NCBI GenBank assembly: GCA_951812775.1
Contig: OX638326.1
Coordinates: forward strand, 3,759,180 to 3,823,179
Direction of reading: 5' to 3'
Source of the DNA: an uncultured Alphaproteobacteria bacterium
GTDB lineage: Bacteria; Pseudomonadota; Alphaproteobacteria; MPNO01; UBA2964
Length of the DNA stretch: 64,000 nt
Below, one piece after another: positions 19,125 to 28,796 of the stretch. The notes beneath the pieces were generated by a model. It was not told the DNA's origin. It searched no databases and saw nothing but the letters and a program-made list of their open reading frames with translations. The stretch's first letter is position 1, and each line of letters starts with the position of its first letter. The translations under genes were made by a program, and so were the position numbers.

Positions 19125-21068
19125 ATGGCAAACGGTATTAAATCCTGGGATCGTGCAAAGTTAGGGCTCGCTGGTCTCGCAGTTACATTTGTATTCTTTG
19201 TAGCGCTCCATATCTTTTCGACGGAAACATTTCGAACGGTTAGTGTTGATTTGACGGAGGAAAAGATTTTTACGCTGTCGGAAGGAACCAAAGAAATTCT
19301 TTCCAAGGTGCGTGAGCCTGTGACTTTGCGCCTATTTGTTTCCGACGAGTTGGTCAAACAAAGTCCGTCGCTGAAAGATTATGCCCGCAGTGTTCGGGAG
19401 CTTCTCGAACGTTACGTCCAACTGTCAAACGGTCGAATTAAGCTTGAAACTATTCGTCCAGAACCTTTTTCGCCTGAAGAAGATCGCGCTGTCGGATTTG
19501 GTCTGCACGGTATTCCTATCACCCAGGCGGGTAATCTTGGCTATTTTGGACTGGCAGGAACCAATACGACCGATGACCTGGATGTTATTTCCTTTATTTC
19601 GCCGCAGCGTGAGCAATTCCTTGAATATGATTTGACCCGTTTGGTCTCGAACCTAGCCAATCCTAAGAAGAAAAAAATTGGGTATGTTTCTTCATTGCCG
19701 ATTGGTGCCGATCCGATGAAGCGGTACGCGCCCTGGGAGGTTATTTCTCAGCTACGTCAACGTTTTGATGTCGAGCGTATTACACTTGAAAACCCAATCC
19801 CCAAAGACCTCGATTTGCTGCTGGTAATTCATCCTCGGGATATGGATGACACTGATCGTTATTATATCGATCAGCATGTCATGCGGGGAAACAACACCAT
19901 CATCTTCGTTGATCCCTATTCTGAAGAGGCGACGCGTGGCAACCAAATGCAACGCCAACCGCCTGACGACGGATCTGATTTAAAAGAACTCTTCAAGGCC
20001 TGGGGCATCAAGTACGATAAATCCAAAGTCCTGGGTGATCGCATCGGTGCACAGCGCGTGAGTGCAGGGCGGAACGCACTTGGGCAGCCGATTATTACGG
20101 ACTATGTCGCCTGGCTGACCTTGAGTGGCGATCGCATTAAAAAATCCGATGTCGTGACCGGTGAGCTTGAGCAGATCAATATTGCAACATCCGGTTATCT
20201 GGAAAAGGCACCAGGGGCTACCTACAAGATGGATCCTTTGCTGACCTCCAGCCCGCAATCGATGTCTTTGAATGTCTCGCAAACAAAAGCCGATCCCAAG
20301 CCGACGGAATTGATAAAGAATTTTAAGCCGACCGGTAAACCGTTCGTTGTTGCGGCGCGCTATACAGGGAAATTCAAAAGTGGCTTCCCCGCTGGGCGTC
20401 CAAAAGACAATATTCGCAAGGAAATCCGCGAAGCGGCTTTGAAAAAGGGTGAAGCTGTTCCTGATTTTCTGAAGCATCTCAAGGAAAGCGTCAAACCAGT
20501 TAGTCTGATCGTTGTTGCAGATACAGACATTCTGGTTGATCGTTTCTGGGTGCGTCAGCAGGACTTTTTCGGTCAACGCATTTCAGTGCCCGTGGCCAAT
20601 AATGCCGATTTCCTGACCAACGCTGTTGACAATATGGCAGGAACTGCAGCGCTCATCAGTCTCCGGAGCCGTGGCGTGACCAGCCGCCCATTCCACAAGG
20701 TTGATGAAATTAAACGCGCTGCTGAACATAAATACCGCGCGACGGAACAGGCTTTGCTTCAGAAGCTCAAAGAAATTGAGGTCAAGCTGAAAGACCTGCA
20801 AACCAAAGAGACCAAGGAAGGCAAGACCGTTATTTTGTCAGATAAACAAAAAGAAGCTATTGAGAAATTCCGGCGAGAATCAATTTCGATCCGCAAAGAA
20901 TTGCGATCGGTGCAACTGGCGTTGCGCCGGGATATCGATCAACTCGATGCCAACCTTAAGGTCATTAATATTGGTTTGATGCCCGCCATTATTGTCGTAT
21001 TCGCCGTAGGGCTCGGATTGGTACGCCGCCGGAATGCCCGTCGGCATCAAGCGGCTGCGGCCAGTTAA
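19125..21068 (+). CDS. GldG-like ABC transporter auxiliary protein
   Basis: A 647-residue protein with one membrane helix near the N-terminus (about residues 13-31) and one near the C-terminus (IGLMPAIIVVFAVGLGLV). Between them lies a large periplasmic region. DLTEEKIFTLSEGTKEIL and FISPQREQFLEYDLTRLV are characteristic of the GldG/intraflagellar-transport-like family. Before the last helix is a charged coiled coil (about residues 530-610). In Bacteroidetes GldFG with GldA serve gliding, but in proteobacteria this set occurs without gliding and its cargo is unknown. It is the third gene of the operon. Confidence 0.85.
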   Translation: MANGIKSWDRAKLGLAGLAVTFVFFVALHIFSTETFRTVSVDLTEEKIFTLSEGTKEILSKVREPVTLRLFVSDELVKQSPSLKDYARSVRELLERYVQLSNGRIKLETIRPEPFSPEEDRAVGFGLHGIPITQAGNLGYFGLAGTNTTDDLDVISFISPQREQFLEYDLTRLVSNLANPKKKKIGYVSSLPIGADPMKRYAPWEVISQLRQRFDVERITLENPIPKDLDLLLVIHPRDMDDTDRYYIDQHVMRGNNTIIFVDPYSEEATRGNQMQRQPPDDGSDLKELFKAWGIKYDKSKVLGDRIGAQRVSAGRNALGQPIITDYVAWLTLSGDRIKKSDVVTGELEQINIATSGYLEKAPGATYKMDPLLTSSPQSMSLNVSQTKADPKPTELIKNFKPTGKPFVVAARYTGKFKSGFPAGRPKDNIRKEIREAALKKGEAVPDFLKHLKESVKPVSLIVVADTDILVDRFWVRQQDFFGQRISVPVANNADFLTNAVDNMAGTAALISLRSRGVTSRPFHKVDEIKRAAEHKYRATEQALLQKLKEIEVKLKDLQTKETKEGKTVILSDKQKEAIEKFRRESISIRKELRSVQLALRRDIDQLDANLKVINIGLMPAIIVVFAVGLGLVRRRNARRHQAAAAS

Positions 21069-21107
21069 GTTGATAGACGTAGATTTTACCTGAAAAGATG
21101 TAATGTC

Positions 21108-22172
21108 ATGACTTCACGATCTTTCATCATATATTCCATTGTCACTGCAATTCTGGTTGTCGCTGCGATTGTAGCAATCAGCTCGCGCCCAGCCAGTACA
21201 ATGATCGCAAGGGATCGCGCCCTCATCTTTCCTGGCGTTGACGCCAAGTTAAATGATGTAGCGTCCTTTGAAATCAAATCTGCGGATCGGGCATATACAA
21301 TCAAGCGGACATCCGTCGGCTGGGGTATAGCCGAACTAAAGGGCTACACCGCAGATTTTAACAAGGTGAAAACGGTTCTTGTTGAACTGGCTCAGCTGAA
21401 ATTTCTCGAAGCGAAGACAAGTGATCCCAAGCGCTACGAACGTCTCAATCTCCGCGATGTGAATACGAAAGGTGCAAAGTCCCGCGAGATCACCGTGCGC
21501 GATAAGGACGGCAAAGTTATAGCGTCAGGACTGATCGGAAAACGCAATGAAGATTTGTTTGGAAGCGGCCGGGGCGGCACCTATATGCGCGTTGGCGGCA
21601 AGAAACAAACCTGGTTGGTTGAGGGGATTGTAAGTACAGGCAAGGGGCCTGCAGACTGGGTAGAGAAAACCGTCGTCGACATCAAACGGCCTCGCATCAA
21701 ACGGCTTGTTATCCAGGCACCTGGCGGTGGCCTTACTGTGGTAAGCCGTCCTCTCGCGACGCAAAAAGATTTCCGTTTGGCAGATATTCCCGCGGGTAAA
21801 CGACAGCGCGGTCAATGGGAGACCAATGATATGGCCAAAGTTCTCGATAAGATCGAGTTGATCGACCTTAAGCGGGCTGAGGAAGTTCCCATGCCCAAGG
21901 ACAAGCTTTACAAGTCCACGATACAGACTTTCGGTGGATTGTTGATTCACACCGAAGCCATCAAAGCGGGTAAGAAAAAATTCTGGGCTCGCTTTTCAGC
22001 ATCGGTTGATGCGGGCGCTGCCATCGACGCCAAGAAGGTAAAACAGGCAGCCGACATCTTTAATGCGCGGCACAAGGGCTACGTTTACGAGGTCAATGAG
22101 AAAACCGGCAAGAAGCTCACCTGTGACCATGTGAACCTTTTAGAAGGTGCTGGTCTCAAAGCCTGCGCGTAA
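21108..22172 (+). CDS. DUF4340 domain protein
   Basis: A 354-residue protein with an N-terminal signal anchor (about residues 5-25) and an extracytoplasmic domain. The pattern ASFEIKSADRAYTIKRT, then GYTADFNKVKTVLVELAQ, is typical of DUF4340 proteins, which regularly follow GldG-like genes. It is probably a periplasmic partner of the transporter. The 39-base spacing and shared strand support one transcription unit. Confidence 0.85.
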   Translation: MTSRSFIIYSIVTAILVVAAIVAISSRPASTMIARDRALIFPGVDAKLNDVASFEIKSADRAYTIKRTSVGWGIAELKGYTADFNKVKTVLVELAQLKFLEAKTSDPKRYERLNLRDVNTKGAKSREITVRDKDGKVIASGLIGKRNEDLFGSGRGGTYMRVGGKKQTWLVEGIVSTGKGPADWVEKTVVDIKRPRIKRLVIQAPGGGLTVVSRPLATQKDFRLADIPAGKRQRGQWETNDMAKVLDKIELIDLKRAEEVPMPKDKLYKSTIQTFGGLLIHTEAIKAGKKKFWARFSASVDAGAAIDAKKVKQAADIFNARHKGYVYEVNEKTGKKLTCDHVNLLEGAGLKACA

Positions 22173-22264
22173 GTCTAAAACCCTTTATAACGACGTAAGG
22201 TGTTCACGGCCTTCTGGTGGTGTGCGCTTTGTTGCGCGTGTCTTGGATAGAATAGGACTGGCTT

Positions 22265-23362
22265 ATGGGCTTCCTTCTTTTGCGGCCTGAAGAAATTCAG
22301 GATCTGGTGGATATGGGTGAAGCCATTGAAGCGGTCGAAAAGGGCTATGCCAGTGGGCATCGCTACCCGGTCATTAACGCACCACGTCGACGAGTGCATT
22401 CGCCAGCAGGTGTGCGCATCAGTAATTTTCCTGGCGGTGTAGATGAAATGAATGTCATTGGGGCGGCAACGCGTGCAGATCACGTCATCCAACTCGATGA
22501 CGGTCGTAATCAGGAGTACGCCTACCGCGAACATCCAATCCACGTGTTGAACGACTCCAATACCGGCGAGCTATTGTCGATTGTTGTCGGAGAACCTGTT
22601 GAAAAGACCTTGGGTTACACCAGCCTCGTTGCCCTGAGAACGGCTGCGACATCCGGTGTTGGGTTCAAGTATATGGTGCGGGAAAATGCGGAGACTGTAG
22701 GGTTAGTTGGGTCGGCAGGGCAGGCCGCAAATCAATTGCTTGCTTTGCTGTCGGTGAGACCCCGCATTAAGCGCGTTAAAGTATATAGCCGAAGCGCGGA
22801 AAACCGTTCCTGGTTTGCTCGTAAATATGCTCAGAAATTTGATATTGAAATAGAACCGGTAACATCCATCGAGAAGGCGATCGTCGGAGTGGATGTCATC
22901 ATTTGTGCGACCAATACCAATGTCGTTTTGTTCGACGGAGATCTTCTTGAGCCGGGACAGCATGTCACGGGAATCATCGGCGGCAATATGCAGCTTGTCC
23001 AAGATGGTTTCCTGAAAGCAGCGCGTCGCGAGATCGATAATCGAACAGTCGAACGAGCCGATATTGTCGCGACAAATCTTCGAGGATCTGTGATCTCCGA
23101 GAAGCAGGGCGATCTTTATGAACCGATAGAGCAGGGCATTATTGCGCTGGAGGACATCATTGAGCTTGGCGAACTGACAACGGGTGAAGCTGTCGGTCGT
23201 AACAATGAAGAAGAAATCACCTATCACAAAAATAATAACGGGACCGCGGCCTCCGAGATTGCCGTTGCGATGTTGGTTGATGAAAAGGCGAAGGCGGCCG
23301 GGCGGGGCATAATGATCGATCTTATTGATCTGGCAGTATTGCAAGAGGAGTTTGCCCGATGA
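22265..23362 (+). CDS. Ornithine cyclodeaminase/mu-crystallin family protein 1
   Basis: A 365-residue NAD(P)-binding protein. The N-terminal dimerisation/substrate part has RRRVHSP and a Lys in VEKTLGYTSLVALRTAATSG. The Rossmann part begins with TVGLVGSAGQAANQLLALL (about residue 143) and contains EPGQHVTGIIGGN. Family members include ornithine cyclodeaminase, alanine dehydrogenase and imine reductases, so the exact reaction is open. Its last four bases overlap the start of a close paralogue, which suggests the two products form a mixed complex or act on two related substrates. Confidence 0.85.
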   Translation: MGFLLLRPEEIQDLVDMGEAIEAVEKGYASGHRYPVINAPRRRVHSPAGVRISNFPGGVDEMNVIGAATRADHVIQLDDGRNQEYAYREHPIHVLNDSNTGELLSIVVGEPVEKTLGYTSLVALRTAATSGVGFKYMVRENAETVGLVGSAGQAANQLLALLSVRPRIKRVKVYSRSAENRSWFARKYAQKFDIEIEPVTSIEKAIVGVDVIICATNTNVVLFDGDLLEPGQHVTGIIGGNMQLVQDGFLKAARREIDNRTVERADIVATNLRGSVISEKQGDLYEPIEQGIIALEDIIELGELTTGEAVGRNNEEEITYHKNNNGTAASEIAVAMLVDEKAKAAGRGIMIDLIDLAVLQEEFAR

Positions 23363-24450
23363 CACGTCGTGTTCTTTTACTCCGCCCGCAGGAACTGCAG
23401 GGTTTGGTTACCATGAAGGAAGCCATCGATATCATCGAGCAGGGCTATCGCGAAGCAAGAGACTATCCAGCAATTTCGGCACCACGCCGCCGGGTGCATT
23501 CGCCCGGTGGCGTACGGGTGAGCAATTTTCCTGGTGGCGTTCACGGGCTTGGCGTTATCGGCACGGGTGAGCGGCCTGATAAGTTGAACAAGGGTGGCGA
23601 GAACCAGACCAAGGCGTTCCGTGGCTACCCGGTCCATTTGGTTCATGATTCCAATAACGGGCATTTGCTGGCCATCATGATTGGTGGGGTCGATGAAAAG
23701 ACGCTGGGCTTTACCAGCGTTATGGCGCTGCGGACCGCGGCAACCTCAGGTATAGGGTTTCGTTATTTGCCACGACAGGATGTCAAGGTGGCTGGCTTGT
23801 TTGGCTCAGCCGGTCAGGCGGCAAACCAGCTTTTGGCGCTTCTGACGGAGCGACGTTCAATTACTAAAGTGAAGGTCTATAGCCGAGACCCCGATAATAG
23901 GCGGAACTTTGCGGAGAAGTACTCGAAGCGGTTCAATCTAGAGATCATACCGGTTGATACGCCTGAAGCCGTGATCAAGGGGTCAGATGTTGTACACTGT
24001 GCGACCAATACCTCTGTCCCGTTGTTTGACGGAAACCTGCTGGAACCAGGACAGCATGTCACCGGTATCATCGGGTCAAACGTGCAGCTTGTAAAAAGCG
24101 GCTATCGGTCGTCTCGCCGCCGCGAGATCGACGACCGTACCGCTGAACGTGCGGATCTGATTGTTTGCAATCTTCGTGAAACTATTCTGACGGAAGAGCC
24201 CGGCGATCTACACGAGCCCATCGAGAAGGGGCTGGTCAATTTCGATGATATATTTGAGTTGGGTGAGCTTGGCACGGAGCTGTGTCCCGGTCGGACAAGT
24301 GACGATCAGATCACCTATCATAAAAATACCAATGGCAATGGGGTTGCCGACCTTGGCATCGCCATGCGCGCCTATGAACTTGCCAAACAGGATGGCCGCG
24401 GAACCTGGCTGGATTTCGCTGAACCAGAAGACCTGCCGCAGGCGATTTAG
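23359..24450 (+). CDS. Ornithine cyclodeaminase/mu-crystallin family protein 2
   Basis: A 363-residue paralogue of the preceding gene, overlapping it by ATGA (translational coupling). It keeps RRRVHSPGGVRVSNFPGGV, DEKTLGFTSVMALRTAATSG and the nucleotide-binding VAGLFGSAGQAANQLLALL. Identity to copy 1 is high by eye across the whole length, so this is an old tandem duplication. A shared shift from ornithine to another amino or imino acid is likely, because the neighbours look catabolic. Confidence 0.85.
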   Translation: MTRRVLLLRPQELQGLVTMKEAIDIIEQGYREARDYPAISAPRRRVHSPGGVRVSNFPGGVHGLGVIGTGERPDKLNKGGENQTKAFRGYPVHLVHDSNNGHLLAIMIGGVDEKTLGFTSVMALRTAATSGIGFRYLPRQDVKVAGLFGSAGQAANQLLALLTERRSITKVKVYSRDPDNRRNFAEKYSKRFNLEIIPVDTPEAVIKGSDVVHCATNTSVPLFDGNLLEPGQHVTGIIGSNVQLVKSGYRSSRRREIDDRTAERADLIVCNLRETILTEEPGDLHEPIEKGLVNFDDIFELGELGTELCPGRTSDDQITYHKNTNGNGVADLGIAMRAYELAKQDGRGTWLDFAEPEDLPQAI

Positions 24451-24451
24451 A

Positions 24452-25198
24452 CTATAGCGATTTGCCCGTCGGAATGTTCATATCGACATCCAGCCCGTCG
24501 ACATAGGTCAGTGCATCTTCTATTGTAACGACGTCAGCATATTTGGCATGCATGTCGCATAGATTGATGGCATGGCTTGCCTGTGATCTGTCAAAGCAGC
24601 CTTCTTTAACCACGGCGACCCGGTAGTTATTGCTGAAGGCATCAATGACTGATGCCCGGACGCAGCCGGATGTTGTGGTTCCTGTCACGAGCAATGAGTC
24701 AGCACCTAAATCATTCAGAAAGCCCGAAAGCGGGGTGCCATAAAAGGCACTGGGTTTATGTTTGTATATGACAATATCCTCCGGTGACGGAGCGATCTCA
24801 TCCATGATTTCATTGCCATCGCGGTTGAAACCGCTGGTCTTTGGGGCCGTTACGTCTTCGTCGGTGCGGCTGTTTTTCCAGGCCCAGCCACCAGCGTCCC
24901 AACCGTCCTCGCGAACAGTGCCGGTCGTATAAATGACCGGGATGCATTTCTCATGGCACTTGTCGATTAATTTTCGAATATGGGGGAGCGCGTCCCACGC
25001 GTCTTCGCCGCAGGAATTATGAAATTTCTTAATTGAGTCCAAAATCGGTTCGCGTTTATCGCCGCAAAAATTATAGCTCACGTCGATTACGAGGAGTGCC
25101 GGTTTTTCACCGAATCCCGCTTCAGCGCCAAACCCGCTTTTCTCAAAAACCTGCTTGTCGCGCTCGGTTAAAAACTCATTCCAGATCCGTTCAGCCAT
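24452..25198 (-). CDS. Isochorismatase-family cysteine hydrolase, copy A
   Basis: A 248-residue enzyme when started at the ATG at 25198, which has GGAG about nine bases upstream. The triad is visible: Asp in LLVIDVSYNF, Lys in VIYKHKPSAFYGTPL and Cys in TGTTTSGCVRASV. The sequence resembles N-carbamoylsarcosine amidase and related amide or carbamate hydrolases more than isochorismatase itself. It is convergent with the second cyclodeaminase, stop codons almost touching, and lies 16 bases downstream of its own paralogue. Confidence 0.85.
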   Translation of the reverse strand: MAERIWNEFLTERDKQVFEKSGFGAEAGFGEKPALLVIDVSYNFCGDKREPILDSIKKFHNSCGEDAWDALPHIRKLIDKCHEKCIPVIYTTGTVREDGWDAGGWAWKNSRTDEDVTAPKTSGFNRDGNEIMDEIAPSPEDIVIYKHKPSAFYGTPLSGFLNDLGADSLLVTGTTTSGCVRASVIDAFSNNYRVAVVKEGCFDRSQASHAINLCDMHAKYADVVTIEDALTYVDGLDVDMNIPTGKSL

Positions 25199-25214
25199 TT
25201 TAGGAGCTCCTGAT

Positions 25215-25970
25215 TTAAAGCGCGGTGCCGGTTGGCAAATTGTAACCTGCTTCGACCGTGTCAATGTAGTCGAGGGCCTCTTGCGTAGAGACGACATCGG
25301 CGTACTTGGCGTGCATGTCACAGAGATTTATTGCATGGCTGGCCTGTGATCTGTCAAAGCAAGCTTCTTCGGCAATGGTGATCCGAAGATTTTCACTAAA
25401 CCCGTCGAGGACAGATGCCCGTACGCAGCCTGATGTCGTGGTCCCCGTGACCACGAGTGAGTCCGCGCCGAGATCATTCAGAAAACCGGTTAATGGCGTG
25501 CCGTAGAAAGCGCTCGGCTTGTGCTTGCGAATAACGATGTCCTGCGGGGCCGGGGCTATTTCATCCATAATGTCGTTACCGTCACGATTGGTATCCCTGG
25601 CGTCCGGCGCACCGGTTGGAACATCTTCCTTGCCGCGCGAGCTTTTAAAATGCCACGCACCTTTGTCCCAGCCATCATCGCGCACTGTGCCGGTGGTGTA
25701 GATAACCGGAATGCCTTTGTCGTGGCACTTATCTATCAGCTTCCGAATATGCGGTAGGGCTTGCCAGGCTTCATCGCCACAGGACGTGCGCCATTTTTCG
25801 ATTGATTCGAGAATGGGTTCACTGCGTTCGCCGCAAAACGCGTAATTGACGTCGATAATTAAAAGCGCAGGTTTCTTTCCGCCGCCTGCCGTCGCGCCAT
25901 AGCCGGAAGCTGCAAACACTTCTTTGTCGCGTTCTGTCAGAAATTTATCCCAGATACGTTCTTCCGCCAT
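25215..25970 (-). CDS. Isochorismatase-family cysteine hydrolase, copy B
   Basis: A 251-residue close paralogue of the gene at 24452-25198. The start at 25970 is supported by GGGAGG seven bases upstream. The triad residues are in LLIIDVNYAF (Asp), VIRKHKPSAFYGTPL (Lys) and TGTTTSGCVRASV (Cys). The two genes form an operon of duplicated hydrolases facing an operon of duplicated cyclodeaminases, so both enzyme types in this block were doubled. Confidence 0.85.
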   Translation of the reverse strand: MAEERIWDKFLTERDKEVFAASGYGATAGGGKKPALLIIDVNYAFCGERSEPILESIEKWRTSCGDEAWQALPHIRKLIDKCHDKGIPVIYTTGTVRDDGWDKGAWHFKSSRGKEDVPTGAPDARDTNRDGNDIMDEIAPAPQDIVIRKHKPSAFYGTPLTGFLNDLGADSLVVTGTTTSGCVRASVLDGFSENLRITIAEEACFDRSQASHAINLCDMHAKYADVVSTQEALDYIDTVEAGYNLPTGTAL

Positions 25971-26086
25971 GGTCTTGCCTCCCGGCGTTAATGGTTCCAA
26001 TATGATCACAATAGTCAGTTCAAAGTCTATGCCTCGGACGACGGGCACGCAACTGACGCAGCTGACCCCACTATAGGAGAAAAGCC

Positions 26087-26527
26087 ATGCTGAATATTAG
26101 TCGCATACATCATATCAATATTCGGTCGACCCCAGAGAAACTGGATGAAACCCGTGATTTTTATCGTGATGTTCTCGGCATGATCGAAGGCTACCGGCAA
26201 CCCTTTAAGGGGCACGGTTACTGGATGTGGCGGGATGATCATCCCTGGGTTCATATTTCAACGACAGGGCCCAAGGATAATCCGGTACTGCAGCCCGAAA
26301 GCATGGATGCAGGCTTTGGCCATATCGCCTTTGATTCAACTGGCTATCAGGATTTCAAGGATCTATTGGATGAGAAAGGGATGAAGTATGACGAGCATCC
26401 CACTCCGGATAAGGACATGATGCAGATCTTTTTCCCTGATCCCAATGGCGTGGTTGTGGAGATGGTCTTCGATATGGCCGAAGTTGATGCCGCCAAGGCA
26501 GTTCAAGGCGCAGCGGCTGCTGAATAG
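26087..26527 (+). CDS. VOC (glyoxalase/dioxygenase fold) protein
   Basis: A 146-residue single-domain vicinal-oxygen-chelate protein. IHHINIRSTPEKLDETRDFY at the start gives the first metal His, FGHIAFDS gives the second, and VVEMVFDM near the end gives the Glu. AGGAG lies just before the ATG. Possible activities are lactoylglutathione-lyase-like, epimerase or dioxygenase. The position between a cysteine hydrolase and a flavin monooxygenase suggests a role in ring or thiol-adduct breakdown. Confidence 0.82.
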   Translation: MLNISRIHHINIRSTPEKLDETRDFYRDVLGMIEGYRQPFKGHGYWMWRDDHPWVHISTTGPKDNPVLQPESMDAGFGHIAFDSTGYQDFKDLLDEKGMKYDEHPTPDKDMMQIFFPDPNGVVVEMVFDMAEVDAAKAVQGAAAAE

Positions 26528-26528
26528 G

Positions 26529-27734
26529 TCAAATAACGCTCATGTTCGGTGGATGGCCCATGAGCCATTCCCCTACAGTGCGGAAATGGGTTTTGCGTCC
26601 CTGAATTTGTAAGGCAACCGCGTGGATATCGCGGAGGCGTCTTTCAAATGGCCCATCCATAAAGATTGAACTCGTACCAGCGGTGTCGAACAATGTGTCG
26701 ACAACGGCTTTTGCCTCGTGAATAGCATGCGTTGCCGCGAGACGGATTTCCAATCTTTGTTCCAGGGTTGGTGCACCATTGATCAATGCTTCCTGCCAGG
26801 CATCTTCGACTTCTGTGAATAGATAACGCCGCGCACCCCGTAATTTGGCACGCATGCGGGCTACCTCATCCTGAACAACCGGGTTGTCCTTGAGCACATC
26901 CGCAGCGTTACGGGGTTTTTTGTTCTGGGCTATCTCGAGAAACTTTTCGACGACAGCGGCGCTTAGTCCGAGCGCGACTGATGCAAAACCCATTGCATAA
27001 ATCGCCATGGTCGAAAAGTTATAGAGAGTTGAAAGATCGTCAGTGCCCTCGATCATTGTGGCCCGAACGATGGTGTGTTCAGTAGGGACGAAATGATCCT
27101 TTAGTTGGAACCCATCACTGCCGGTATTGCGGAGCCCAAATACGTACCAGTCATCTGAAAGCGTGGTTTCGCTGGCGGGAATAAAGGCAGTACGAATTTC
27201 CGGCTTGTCACCTTTGCCCATACGAACTGAGCCATCAGGTTCATGCACAGGGGAGCAATGTGTTGCCAGCCAGGTGGCATGATGACTACCGCTGACGAAC
27301 ATGGTCTTAGCAGTTACCAGATAACCACCATCAACCGCTTTTGCTTCCGCCTTGCCAGGGCCCCAGGCAAGCACGCCATTTGCGTTGTCACCCCAAATTT
27401 TGCCACTGATCTCTGTGTCGAGATATCCACCAAGCATTGAACAGCCGCTACCCTGGCCAACACACCAGGCCGCGCTGCCATCATATTTGGCAATTGCCTC
27501 GATAACCCGGCAAAACACTGGCAAGGGGAGTTCTTCGCCACCAGCTTTCTTGGCCAACAACATACGAAATAGCCGTTTTTCGTGGAGTGCCGCCATTGCT
27601 TTGCCAGTGAGTTCACGGATTTTCTCACCATCGGCCGCTTCGGCATCCAGGATGGGGCCAATCTCATCGACCCGCCTGACCCATTCCTGCGCCATATCAG
27701 CGTAGTCGATCACTGGTTTTGAGGCTTCATTCAT
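26529..27734 (-). CDS. Acyl-CoA-dehydrogenase-fold flavin monooxygenase, oxygenase component
   Basis: A 401-residue protein of the HpaB/HsaA-like group D flavin monooxygenases. It has an N-terminal helical domain, a beta domain with TAKTMFVSGSHHATWLAT and WYVFGLRNTGSDGFQLKDHFVP (shown in part), and a C-terminal helical bundle with RDIHAVALQIQGRKTHF, where group D enzymes often hold an active-site His. The conserved catalytic Glu of true acyl-CoA dehydrogenases is not evident. Such enzymes hydroxylate phenols or desulfurise or denitrify heterocycles using reduced FMN from a separate reductase. No reductase gene is present in the window. Confidence 0.78.
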   Translation of the reverse strand: MNEASKPVIDYADMAQEWVRRVDEIGPILDAEAADGEKIRELTGKAMAALHEKRLFRMLLAKKAGGEELPLPVFCRVIEAIAKYDGSAAWCVGQGSGCSMLGGYLDTEISGKIWGDNANGVLAWGPGKAEAKAVDGGYLVTAKTMFVSGSHHATWLATHCSPVHEPDGSVRMGKGDKPEIRTAFIPASETTLSDDWYVFGLRNTGSDGFQLKDHFVPTEHTIVRATMIEGTDDLSTLYNFSTMAIYAMGFASVALGLSAAVVEKFLEIAQNKKPRNAADVLKDNPVVQDEVARMRAKLRGARRYLFTEVEDAWQEALINGAPTLEQRLEIRLAATHAIHEAKAVVDTLFDTAGTSSIFMDGPFERRLRDIHAVALQIQGRKTHFRTVGEWLMGHPPNMSVI

Positions 27735-27894
27735 TGGACTGTCTCATCGGTGTCTCATACTGCATTACAGCTTACCTTGATTATGGCGTTGATCGCCGGT
27801 GCTGTCACCGTATCGCTATAATAATGAAATCCGATTTGCAGTTTAAGTCCCTGCTGATACCCTGTTTGCAAAGTAACGCGCGCGGGAGACGAGG

Positions 27895-28791
27895 ATGGCG
27901 GGGAAAGCAGTAAAGTTCGATCATTCAAAGGAAGATTTAGGAAATATTGTTGGGTTGGAGCATGTCAATCTGCTGATTTCGGATCAGCAGGTTGCGACGA
28001 CTTTCTATGTTGGCGGCCTCGGCCTGACACGCGATCCGTACATGCAGACAGGTCTCGGCAATATGTGGATCAACGTTGGTGATAGCCAGTTCCACCTGCC
28101 AACACGGGGTACTCAGGTTCTGCGGGGCACTATCGGTTTGATCCTGCCTGATCTGAAGAAATTGGTTGAGCGGCTTAAATTAGTTCGAAAGGATCTATCG
28201 GGCACTAAATTTGGTTTCAAGACGCCCAAAGGCGCCAGGTATGTTGAGGTGACATGTCCCTGGGGAAATAAGATTCGATGCCATGGTGCAGGAAAATCAA
28301 CGGCACCACTTGTCCTTGGCATGAACTATACGCAGTTTTATGTCCCGGTAGGGACATCCAAAGGAATCGCGCGGTTTTATCGCGAGATTATGGGGGCGGA
28401 TGTCACGATGGGTCGTTGGGATAAGGCTCCCGCGGCACGCGTGTGCGCCGGGCATCGTCAGGAACTTATTTTTAGCGAGACCAGGAAAAAAATTGCGGAA
28501 TTTGACGGTCACCATCTGCAAATTTATATCGCGAACTTTTCCGGTCCCTATCAAAAACTGCTTGATAGAGGCCGTATCGCGCAGGAATCCAACCAGCATC
28601 AATACCGGTTTATCGATATTGTCGACCCAGACGACGGAAAACTTCTCTTTAAACTCGATCATGAGGTGCGGGCGATGACACATCCGTTGTATGGTCGCTC
28701 GAAAGTTAATCGCAACCCGAATCAATCTAACGCGCTATTTGCCAAAGGGCATGAAACCCAACCTTGGCTGGCGTCAGCAACAGGGAGTTAA
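27895..28791 (+). CDS. Two-domain VOC protein, extradiol dioxygenase-like
   Basis: A 298-residue protein with two VOC modules, about residues 15-140 and 148-255. The first has LEHVNLLISDQQVATTFYVG and the second YTQFYVPVGTSKGIARFY. The metal ligands are not all clear: the position of the first His in module two is Gln in YTQFYV. It may therefore be a non-catalytic or altered member. The gene is followed five bases later by the glutathione-transferase gene on the same strand. Confidence 0.7.
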   Translation: MAGKAVKFDHSKEDLGNIVGLEHVNLLISDQQVATTFYVGGLGLTRDPYMQTGLGNMWINVGDSQFHLPTRGTQVLRGTIGLILPDLKKLVERLKLVRKDLSGTKFGFKTPKGARYVEVTCPWGNKIRCHGAGKSTAPLVLGMNYTQFYVPVGTSKGIARFYREIMGADVTMGRWDKAPAARVCAGHRQELIFSETRKKIAEFDGHHLQIYIANFSGPYQKLLDRGRIAQESNQHQYRFIDIVDPDDGKLLFKLDHEVRAMTHPLYGRSKVNRNPNQSNALFAKGHETQPWLASATGS

Positions 28792-28796
28792 GTAGA

